Below are positions 16,172 to 22,912 of a stretch of DNA of 64,000 bases, in pieces. Position 1 is the first letter of the stretch, and every line of letters begins with the position of its first letter. The position numbers and the translations under genes were made by a program. The notes under the pieces are model-generated. The model was not told the origin of the DNA. It was given only the letters and a program-made list of their open reading frames with translations, and searched no databases. Source of the DNA: Streptomyces sp. S465 (GTDB lineage: Bacteria; Actinomycetota; Actinomycetes; Streptomycetales; Streptomycetaceae); assembly GCF_026898115.1 (NCBI RefSeq), contig NZ_CP114036.1:496001-560000 (forward strand), in the 5' to 3' direction.

Positions 16172-16669
16172 CTACAGCAGGAAACCGGACGCGTTGACGG
16201 CGCCGTCGGAGTTGATCAGCCGGATGACCTTCTCCTCGATCAGCGGCCCGGCACCGTCCAGCCGGATCCGGTGTGTCACATCCGCGCCGAGGACGAAGGT
16301 CTCCTCCCGCCGGTGGCCCACCAGCACCTGCGCCGAACCCAGCTCGATGACCGCATCGTCGCGATGCCGGACCACGAACCGGGACAGGGTGCGCACGGTA
16401 CGGGCCGCCGCGACGGCCGAGATCGAGTAACCGGAGGTCAGCCGCTCGATGCGCATCCGGCGCATCCGGTCGTCGTCGTAGACCATGTTCAGCGTGGCGG
16501 CGTAGTCCTTGGTCTGCGGATCGATGGGGATCACATACCGGCCGCCGGGAGCCCACAGCCGGTCCCACTCCCGGTACTCCTTGCGGTCCAGCAAGTCGGC
16601 CTCGTGCCAGACCAGTTCGATCGCCGAGGCGATCTCAGGGTCCGCCAGGAGTGCGGTGTCAGCGGCCAT
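16172..16669 (-). CDS. iacD: Ring-hydroxylating dioxygenase beta subunit (IacD-like)
   Basis: This is a 165-aa small subunit of an aromatic-ring-hydroxylating dioxygenase (NTF2-like cone fold). The family pattern is visible: EADLLDRKEYREWDRLW at the N-terminus, YDDDRMRRMRIERL in the middle and the C-terminal EEKVIRLIN. It has no catalytic metal of its own and stabilises the hexamer with the alpha subunit. Its start overlaps the alpha-subunit stop by 11 nt, which fits equimolar production. Confidence 0.9.
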   Translation of the reverse strand: MAADTALLADPEIASAIELVWHEADLLDRKEYREWDRLWAPGGRYVIPIDPQTKDYAATLNMVYDDDRMRRMRIERLTSGYSISAVAAARTVRTLSRFVVRHRDDAVIELGSAQVLVGHRREETFVLGADVTHRIRLDGAGPLIEEKVIRLINSDGAVNASGFLL

Positions 16670-17939
16670 CGGTCATCATCGCCTTCCACATCGCGTACGC
16701 CTCGCGCATTCCGGTCTCGTCGGTGGCGTGCGAGACGCGTCCGTCGCCTTCGTGCCGCTCCCGGGGCAGCCCGCGGTTCACCATGATCGGGAGTCCGGGG
16801 CCGGCCGTGGCCCCGCGCTGCACCCGGTCCCATGCCTCGGAGTCGTCGGGGCTGCCGAACCCGAACGGGCCCTGGAAGTGTTCATGGATCCGCAGCCGCT
16901 CCCGGTTGACGATCTCCGGTCCGCCGTCCAGGCCCAGCGCCATGTGCCGGATCTCGGTCTCGGCCACGGAGACCGGGCGCAGCACACGGAAGAACGACAT
17001 GGACATCGCCACGTTCGGGAACAGGTTCAGATTGAATCCCGCGCCGTGCAGGGACCGCACGATGCGCCGTACCTTCTCCGGTGCGAACTCCCGTGACAGC
17101 TCCTCGACGATATGGCCGAAGCGCTCCTGCAACTGCTCGGTGCCGTCGTCCTGGTCGAGGTCGACGTGCTCGGGCACCATCACCATGACGCTGTGCCCGT
17201 TGCCGAGCGCGTGCGTGACCGCCTTCTCGTCGGTCATGAACGACAGCATCTCCGCGGTCTCCGCGTCCACCGAGGACATCCAGGACCGGTGCACGATCGG
17301 GAAGTGGTAGCCGTCGGTGGTGTTCTCCAGCTGGATCTTCCAGTTGCCCTTGAACCGGAAGGTGTGCTCGCCCTGCACCTTGATCGGGTAGCCGGCGCCC
17401 TGCTTCATGAACAGGTCCATCCAGTGCCTGGCCGGCCCGAGGAAGTCGGCCAGCGGCTGCACCTCGTGGTCGAAGCTCGCGAAGACCATTCCCGCGTAGC
17501 TGTCCACCTTCAGCCGGTGCAGCGGGAAGTCCTTCTTCTCCAGGTCGTCCCCGTAACCGTCCGGGTAGGGGATGCCGCGCAGCTTCCCGTCCAGCGCGTA
17601 GGACCACGCGTGGTAGGGGCAGGTGAAGCCGTTCGCATGGCCCCGGGGGGCCTCGCAGACGCTGGCGCCGCGGTGGCGGCAGCGGTTCAGCAGGACGTTG
17701 ATCCCGCCGCGGCGATCGCGTGTCACGATCACCGGCTGCCGGCCGACCATGGCCGTCTTGAAGTCCCCGGCGTTCGGGACCTCGCTCTCATGCGCCACCC
17801 ACACCCAGGTGCGGTTGAAGATGCGGTCCATCTCCAGCTCGAACAGGTGCGGGTCGGTGTAGAGGGACACGTCCACCCGGTCGTCCTGGACCAGGGTGGC
17901 GATGTCGGTACCGGTGGGGGTGGGGGTGGGTGCGTTCAT
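16659..17939 (-). CDS. iacC: Rieske ring-hydroxylating dioxygenase alpha subunit (IacC-like)
   Basis: This is a 426-aa oxygenase large subunit. The Rieske centre CxHx17CxxH is at Cys87/His89 and Cys107/His110. The mononuclear-iron motif with Asp209, His212 and His217 (DGYHFPIVH) follows. In iac pathways IacC/D attacks the oxidised indole ring on the way to catechol. The start is uncertain: the ATG at 17939 is used here, while the ATG at 17954 would add five residues and longer extensions run into the direct repeats at 17963-18020. It is encoded upstream of its beta subunit and reductase. Confidence 0.9.
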   Translation of the reverse strand: MNAPTPTPTGTDIATLVQDDRVDVSLYTDPHLFELEMDRIFNRTWVWVAHESEVPNAGDFKTAMVGRQPVIVTRDRRGGINVLLNRCRHRGASVCEAPRGHANGFTCPYHAWSYALDGKLRGIPYPDGYGDDLEKKDFPLHRLKVDSYAGMVFASFDHEVQPLADFLGPARHWMDLFMKQGAGYPIKVQGEHTFRFKGNWKIQLENTTDGYHFPIVHRSWMSSVDAETAEMLSFMTDEKAVTHALGNGHSVMVMVPEHVDLDQDDGTEQLQERFGHIVEELSREFAPEKVRRIVRSLHGAGFNLNLFPNVAMSMSFFRVLRPVSVAETEIRHMALGLDGGPEIVNRERLRIHEHFQGPFGFGSPDDSEAWDRVQRGATAGPGLPIMVNRGLPRERHEGDGRVSHATDETGMREAYAMWKAMMTDGR

Positions 17940-17962
17940 TCCGGCATGTCCCATGCTTTCTC

Positions 17963-18020
17963 GGGGTCGTTCCCTTGGCTTTTTTGGGGGTCGTTCCCTT
18001 GGCTTCATCGGGGTCGTTCC
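17963..18020. repeat. Three direct repeats of about 24-bp period before iacC
   Basis: GGGGTCGTTCC occurs at 17963, 17987 and 18010. The first two copies extend to an identical 18-mer. They fill the 88-bp gap between the small unknown gene and the oxygenase alpha subunit. Confidence 0.7.
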
Positions 18021-18027
18021 ATCGCGT

Positions 18028-18297
18028 TCAGCCGTCCCATTCGGCGGCGGCCGTCCAGTAGTCGCTGCCGTCGGCCCGGATGCCGTGTCGCCACTCGGTG
18101 GTTCTGCGCAGGTCGGGCTCGACGGCCGCACAGGCGGCGTCCGCGCCGTCCGGGCCCTCCTCGGCGGCCGGCCAGTGCACCCAGTTGACTTCCCTGCCGT
18201 CGCGGTCGTGCAGGAACAGGTCCACGTGGTGCCAGCCGTAGTCGCGGATGTCCCGGTAGCAGGTGAGCAGCATCGTCCGGCCGTCGGGTGCGGTCAT
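18028..18297 (-). CDS. Small conserved-looking protein of the auxin block, unknown function
   Basis: This is an 89-aa soluble protein rich in Trp and acidic residues (DYGWHHVDLFLHDRDGREVN, WVHWPAAEEG). I do not recognise a family. The ATG at 18297 overlaps the stop of the NTF2-like gene as ATGA, and the oxygenase alpha subunit follows 88 nt downstream, so it is translated as part of the oxygenase operon. It might be an assembly factor, or the counterpart of one of the unassigned Iac proteins. Confidence 0.7.
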   Translation of the reverse strand: MTAPDGRTMLLTCYRDIRDYGWHHVDLFLHDRDGREVNWVHWPAAEEGPDGADAACAAVEPDLRRTTEWRHGIRADGSDYWTAAAEWDG

Positions 18298-18782
18298 CGC
18301 GGTGCCTCCTGGAGCAGGTCCGACGCGGACGGGCCCAGGCCGGCGTCGAAGAGCCGCTCGGTGCGGAAGTGGCGGATCCGGGCACCGTCCGCCGCGACGC
18401 GGAAGGTCACGTCCAGCCTTGCCACGATGAGTTCGGCCGCGCCGGACTCGTACCGGGACACCTGCTGCATCAGCCATCTCCCCCGGACCTTGTCGCCCTC
18501 GGCATGGGTGGTGCCGGGGTGGAGCAGATGGGCGTTCGCCCGGAAGTGCGGGTTGGGGGGCAGATAGGCGGAGAGCATCGCCGCGATGGCCGCCGGCCCG
18601 GTGGTCCGGCCGAACTTCTCGGTGTAGAGCGGCCCGACGCCTTCCCATACGGCATCCGGGGTGAACAGGTCCGCCAGTGTGCCGGACGCGTCCGGCGGCC
18701 GGGGGACGTCGCACAGCTCCAGGTAGCGGGTCAGCGCCTGGTGCGCCAGGTGCTCGGGCGATGCGGCACTGGTCGAGGGCAT
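18294..18782 (-). CDS. NTF2/SnoaL-like protein, first gene of the oxygenase operon
   Basis: This is a 162-aa protein of the SnoaL/NTF2-like fold. It has the family pattern of an N-terminal helix region (ALTRYLELCD), then DLFTPDAVWEGVGP, then a beta-sheet with RGRWLMQQVS and a C-terminal IRHFRTERLF. Such proteins act as isomerases, cyclases or small hydroxylase subunits. The ATG at 18782 follows a strong AAGGAGG. It may correspond to IacI or to a second beta-subunit-like protein, but I cannot decide from sequence alone. Confidence 0.78.
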   Translation of the reverse strand: MPSTSAASPEHLAHQALTRYLELCDVPRPPDASGTLADLFTPDAVWEGVGPLYTEKFGRTTGPAAIAAMLSAYLPPNPHFRANAHLLHPGTTHAEGDKVRGRWLMQQVSRYESGAAELIVARLDVTFRVAADGARIRHFRTERLFDAGLGPSASDLLQEAPR

Positions 18783-18796
18783 GCGTGATCGGTCCT

Positions 18797-18857
18797 CCTT
18801 GCTACGGGTGCGGGGGGCTTGCCTTGCCACGAGTGCGGGGGCTGCCTTGCTACGCGG
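18797..18857. repeat. Direct repeats between the transporter and the NTF2-like gene
   Basis: CCTTGCTACGGGTGCGGGGG at 18797 recurs with two mismatches at 18822, and a shorter third copy starts at 18845 (spacings 25 and 23 bp). They fill almost the whole 75-bp gap between the two genes. Confidence 0.7.
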
Positions 18858-20204
18858 TCAGCTCCGCAGGCTTCCGGCCACGGCCTCGGCCTCGTCTCGT
18901 GTCCCGCGGTCGTCGATCGCCTTGGCGCGGGTCTCCGGAGCGGCGGCCACCGCGATGACGGTGACCACGCCCATGCCGACCAGGAACAGGGCGATCGGCC
19001 AGGACGCCCCGGCCCAGGCGAGCAGCGCGGTGGCGATGATGGGGGAGAAACCGCCCGCGACCATCGAGGCCAGCTCGTGCCCGAGGGCGACCCCGCTGTA
19101 GCGCACCCGGCTGTCGAAGAGCTCGGTGAAGAACGCGGGCTGGGTGCCGATCATCGCTCCGTGACAGCACACGACCGCCACGAGCACCGCGACGAAGATC
19201 AGTACCGGGTCGCGTGAGTCGAACATCGCGAAGAACGGATACGCCCACACGATCATCCCGATGGCGCCGCCCAGGTAGACCGGGCGGCGTCCGACCCGGT
19301 CGGAGAGCGCCCCGAACATCGGCATGGCGAACGACTCGACCAGCATCCCCACCACGACCGCGCTGAGCACGAGATCGCCGTCCAGCCCGATCTTCGCGGC
19401 GTAGGAGAGGCTGAAGGTGAGGAAGACGTACATCGCGCCGTTCTCGGCGATGCGCGCGCCGAAGGTGATCAGCACCGGCTTGGGGTGGGTGCGGATGACC
19501 TCGAGGACCGGCAGCTTGGTCTGCTCCGGGGCGGATTTCTTCGAGGCCGTCCGCCGGTACGCGGGGGTTTCCATGACCCGCAGCCGGATCAGCAGTCCCA
19601 CCACGGTGAGCAGGATGCCGACGACGAACGGGATCCGCCATCCCCACGCCAGGAAGGAGTCGTCGGTGGTCACCGCCTTGACCAGCGAATAGACCGACGC
19701 GGAGAGCACGAATCCCAGGCCCACTCCGGTCTGGCTCCAGGCCGAGTAGAAGCCGCGGCGACGGTCCGGCGCGTGTTCGCTCACGATCAGCACACCGCCG
19801 CCCCACTCGCCACCGACGGCGATGCCCTGCACCACCCGCAGGGTCACCAGCAGCGCCGGCGCCCACAGGCCGATGGTCTGGTACGTGGGCAGTACGCCGA
19901 TGAGGAAGGTGGCGACGCCCATGATCATCAGGGTGATCACAAGGATCGACTTGCGGCCGATCCGGTCACCGAAGTGTCCGAAGATCACGCCGCCCAGCGG
20001 CCTGGCGAGGAAGCCCGCCGCGTTGGTGCCGAAGGCGGCGATGGTGCCCACCAGCGGGTCGAAGGTGGGGAAGAACAGGGTGTTGAACACGAGCGCGGCC
20101 GCCGTGCCGTAGAGAAAGAAGTCGTACCACTCCAGGGCACTGCCGACCAGACTTGCGATCGCCGCCTTACGCACCTCGCGCGGGGCACGATTCGTTGCTG
20201 CCAT
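18858..20204 (-). CDS. MFS transporter, metabolite:H+ symporter (MHS) family, candidate auxin importer
   Basis: This is a 448-aa, about 12-span major-facilitator protein of the MHS group (ShiA/ProP-like). The opening SLVGSALEWYDFFLYGTAAA is a family hallmark, followed by GGVIFGHFGDRIGRK and RVVQGIAVGGEWGG. The MHS group carries organic acids and aromatic acids such as shikimate. Placed upstream of, and co-oriented with, the oxygenase genes, it most likely imports indole-3-acetate or a related aromatic acid. The ATG at 20204 follows GGAGGG. Confidence 0.85.
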   Translation of the reverse strand: MAATNRAPREVRKAAIASLVGSALEWYDFFLYGTAAALVFNTLFFPTFDPLVGTIAAFGTNAAGFLARPLGGVIFGHFGDRIGRKSILVITLMIMGVATFLIGVLPTYQTIGLWAPALLVTLRVVQGIAVGGEWGGGVLIVSEHAPDRRRGFYSAWSQTGVGLGFVLSASVYSLVKAVTTDDSFLAWGWRIPFVVGILLTVVGLLIRLRVMETPAYRRTASKKSAPEQTKLPVLEVIRTHPKPVLITFGARIAENGAMYVFLTFSLSYAAKIGLDGDLVLSAVVVGMLVESFAMPMFGALSDRVGRRPVYLGGAIGMIVWAYPFFAMFDSRDPVLIFVAVLVAVVCCHGAMIGTQPAFFTELFDSRVRYSGVALGHELASMVAGGFSPIIATALLAWAGASWPIALFLVGMGVVTVIAVAAAPETRAKAIDDRGTRDEAEAVAGSLRS

Positions 20205-20298
20205 CTTGGCCCTCCATCGGCCGCTCTGCATGAGATCGCGGACTGCGGCTCAGCTGTTCACGCATTGTTCGCGGCAGCTTCGGCGGAGGGAATGCCGT

Positions 20299-20317
20299 TG
20301 GTCCGGTCACCGGACCA
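20299..20317. promoter_or_regulatory. 19-bp perfect palindrome between the IclR gene and the transporter
   Basis: TGGTCCGGT-C-ACCGGACCA has perfect 9-bp arms and a single central base. It lies 95 bp upstream of the transporter start and 16 bp beyond the IclR stop. A one-base loop makes it a poor terminator, so an operator, probably for IclR, is more likely. Confidence 0.6.
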
Positions 20318-20332
20318 CACGATGTACCGCGC

Positions 20333-21091
20333 TCAGGTGTTCACCGCCTCGACATCGCGGGTCAGCGCCCGGCCGGCCGCTGTCACCATGGGCGCCACCC
20401 GGCGCACGTCCATGCGATCGACGGGTCCCACCACGGTCAGCGTCGCCACCGCGACGCCCTGGGCGAACACGGGCGCGGCGACCGCTCCGTAGCCGACGAC
20501 CAGCTCCTGGCGGTCGATGGCATAGCCCTGCCGGCGCACCTCCTCGATCTCGGCCCGCAGCCGGGACGGGTCGGTGATGGTCCACGGGGTACGGCGGCGC
20601 AGCGGTGCGCGCATGACGCTCTCGCGCGTCGACTCGTCGCCGAAGGCCAGCAGCGCCTTGCCGGACGCTCCGCAGTGGAACGGCACCCGGCCTTCCACGT
20701 GGGTGACCGCCACGCCTCCCCCGCGCTGGCTGAAATACTTCTCGGCGAAGAGGACGTGACGGTCTCCGGGGAAGGCGAGCACCACGGTCTCCCGGGTGCT
20801 GATGGCCAGGTCTTCCAGGTACCGGGCGGCGATCAGCCGCAATCCCCTGGTCCGGGGCACGCGCTGGCCCAGCTGGAAGAGGAGCGCGCCCAGCTCGTAG
20901 CGGCGGTCCCGCCGGTTCAGCAGCCCCACGCCGACCATGTCGGTGGCCACGCGGTGCACCGTGGTCTTCGCCAGCGCGGTGCGCCGGGCCAATTCCGACA
21001 GACCGAGCACCGGTGCCCCGGTGTCGAAGGCGTCCAGAATGAGCCGCACCTTGCGCAGCAGGGAGTCGCCCTCCGGTTCGACAGCCACCAT
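20333..21091 (-). CDS. IclR family transcriptional regulator
   Basis: This is a 252-aa regulator. The N-terminal winged helix at about residues 10-70 has LGLSELARRTALAKTTVHRVATDM. The C-terminal effector domain has the IclR pattern ETVVLAFPGDRHVLFAEKYF, HCGASGKALLAF and VRRQGYAIDRQE. IclR proteins often control aromatic catabolism (PcaR, PcaU, CatR). It is the first gene of the minus-strand auxin block, followed by the MHS transporter, and probably controls it through the palindrome at 20299-20317. The start ATG follows AGGAGGG. Confidence 0.92.
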   Translation of the reverse strand: MVAVEPEGDSLLRKVRLILDAFDTGAPVLGLSELARRTALAKTTVHRVATDMVGVGLLNRRDRRYELGALLFQLGQRVPRTRGLRLIAARYLEDLAISTRETVVLAFPGDRHVLFAEKYFSQRGGGVAVTHVEGRVPFHCGASGKALLAFGDESTRESVMRAPLRRRTPWTITDPSRLRAEIEEVRRQGYAIDRQELVVGYGAVAAPVFAQGVAVATLTVVGPVDRMDVRRVAPMVTAAGRALTRDVEAVNT

Positions 21092-21194
21092 CGTCGCCCT
21101 CCTCGCGCTCGACGGAATCCGAGCAGGTCAGGTCCTGTGATCGAGCATGAGCATCGCCGAATCCGGCGGTCGGCTCAAGGTGTCCCCAACAGCT

Positions 21195-21223
21195 GACCCC
21201 CGGCCACTGGCGGGCCGGGGGTC
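21195..21223 (-). terminator. Hairpin terminator downstream of the GAPDH gene
   Basis: This is a perfect 11-bp stem (GACCCCCGGCC at 21195-21205 with 21213-21223) and a 7-nt loop. It lies 33 nt past the GAPDH stop and separates it from the IclR promoter. Confidence 0.8.
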
Positions 21224-21256
21224 GGGACCGGCAGGCGGTCCGGGCCGTCGTGCGGA

Positions 21257-22711
21257 TCAGGCCACCGGGGCCGGGTAGGTCGGGTACTCCACCCCGGAGA
21301 CGTGCTGGACGACGCGGATGACCTGGCAGGAGTAGCCGAACTCGTTGTCGTACCAGAGGTAGAGGATCGCGTTGTCGCCCTCGACCTTGGTGGCGCCGGC
21401 GTCGACGATCGAGGCGTGGCGCGAGCCGATGAAGTCGTTCGAGACCGCGTCGGGGGCGCTGGTGAAGTCGATCTGGCGCTTGAGCGGCGAGGTCAGGGAC
21501 ACCTCGCGCAGGTGGTCCAGGACCTCCTCGCGGGTGGTCGCGCGGGCGAGCTGGAGGTTGAGGATCGCGATCGACACATCCGGCACCGGGACGCGGATCG
21601 AGCTGCCGGTGATCTTCGCCTTGAGGTCGGGCAGGGCCTTGGCGACGGCGGAGGCGGCACCGGTCTCGGTGATGACCATGTTGAGCGGCGCCGAGCGGCC
21701 ACGGCGGTCGGACTTGTGGTAGTTGTCCAGCAGGTTCTGGTCGTTGGTGAACGAGTGGACGGTTTCCACATGGCCGCGCAGGACGCCGTACTCGTCCGCC
21801 ATCGCCTTCAGCGGCGGGACGATCGCGTTGGTGGTGCAGGACGCGCAGGACAGGATCCGCTCGTCCGGCTTGATCGTGTCGTGGTTGACGCCGTGGACGA
21901 TGTTGGGGACATCGCCCTTGCCCGGCGCGGTCAGGACGACCTTGTCGATGCCGGGGCGCAGATGCTTCGACAGCCCTTCGCGGTCGCGCCACTTGCCGGT
22001 GTTGTCGATGAGGATGGCGTCCTTGATGCCGTACGCCGTGTAGTCCACCGACGTCGGGTCGTCGGCGTAGATCACGGTGATCTCGTTGCCATTGGCGACG
22101 ATCTTGCTGTTCGCCTCGTCGACGGTGATGGTGCCCTGGAACTGGCCGTGGATGGAGTCGCGGCGCAGCAGCGAGGCCCGCTTGACGAGGTCTTCGGCGG
22201 CCCGGCCGCCGCCCCCGCGGACGACGATGGCGCGCAGCCGCAGGCCGTTGCCGGAACCGGCCTTCTCGATGAGCAGACGGGCGACCAGCCGGCCGATCCG
22301 GCCGAATCCGTAGAGGACGACGTCGCGCCCCTCGCGGCACTCGATCTTGTTGGCGCCCGTGGCACCGGCGACGGCCTCGGCGGTGAACTCCTCCACCGAC
22401 AGACCGCGGTCGTCGGCCTCGTAGGTCTCGGCGAGCATGCCGATGTCGATCTGGGAGGGGCCGAGGTCGAGCGCGGTGAGCGCCCGCAGGAAGGGCAGGG
22501 TGTCGGTGACCGAGAGTTCCGCACCGGCGATCTGGCGGGCGAACCGGTGGGTCTTGAGGATGCTGACGACCGACTTGTTCACCAAGGAGCGGCTGTGCAG
22601 CAGGACCGTGACGTCCCGCTCCCGGTGCAGCTTCCCGATGATGGGGATCATCGACTCCGCGATCTCCTCGCGGTGCTTCCAATTGGTGAACGAGTCCTCG
22701 TTGAGAGTCAC
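21257..22711 (-). CDS. Glyceraldehyde-3-phosphate dehydrogenase, long form with N-terminal extension
   Basis: This is a 484-aa GAPDH, about 130 residues longer than the glycolytic enzyme. The extension (residues 1-128) precedes a normal Rossmann start YGFGRIGR (134-141). The active-site Cys292 lies in SCASCTTN, and the C-terminal WYDNEFGYSCQV is intact. Streptomycetes commonly carry such a second long paralogue beside the main gap gene; its physiological role is not settled. The GTG start at 22711 follows AAAGAGAAA. It is divergent from the fucosidase gene and not obviously part of the auxin block. Confidence 0.9.
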   Translation of the reverse strand: MTLNEDSFTNWKHREEIAESMIPIIGKLHRERDVTVLLHSRSLVNKSVVSILKTHRFARQIAGAELSVTDTLPFLRALTALDLGPSQIDIGMLAETYEADDRGLSVEEFTAEAVAGATGANKIECREGRDVVLYGFGRIGRLVARLLIEKAGSGNGLRLRAIVVRGGGGRAAEDLVKRASLLRRDSIHGQFQGTITVDEANSKIVANGNEITVIYADDPTSVDYTAYGIKDAILIDNTGKWRDREGLSKHLRPGIDKVVLTAPGKGDVPNIVHGVNHDTIKPDERILSCASCTTNAIVPPLKAMADEYGVLRGHVETVHSFTNDQNLLDNYHKSDRRGRSAPLNMVITETGAASAVAKALPDLKAKITGSSIRVPVPDVSIAILNLQLARATTREEVLDHLREVSLTSPLKRQIDFTSAPDAVSNDFIGSRHASIVDAGATKVEGDNAILYLWYDNEFGYSCQVIRVVQHVSGVEYPTYPAPVA

Positions 22712-22912
22712 AGGTTTCTCTTTCGAGCTAGGTGGCGCTCATATGCTAACCCGCACGTCAGCGCGGCCCTTCAGGAGGTCCACGGATCGGCGGAAGCCGC
22801 CCGCGCCGCCCCGGCCGCCTTCCGCGGCGCGCCACCGTCCGGGAGGATCGGCCTGCCGCCGTCCGGGCGGCCCTCGTGAGCGGCGGAAGACCGCCCTGCC
22901 GAAGGGACAGAC

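Noticed and set aside
20307..22682. 791-aa minus-strand ORF across the IclR and GAPDH genes in another frame
   Set aside because: It spans the GAPDH terminator and two real genes on the same strand; Arg-rich noise.
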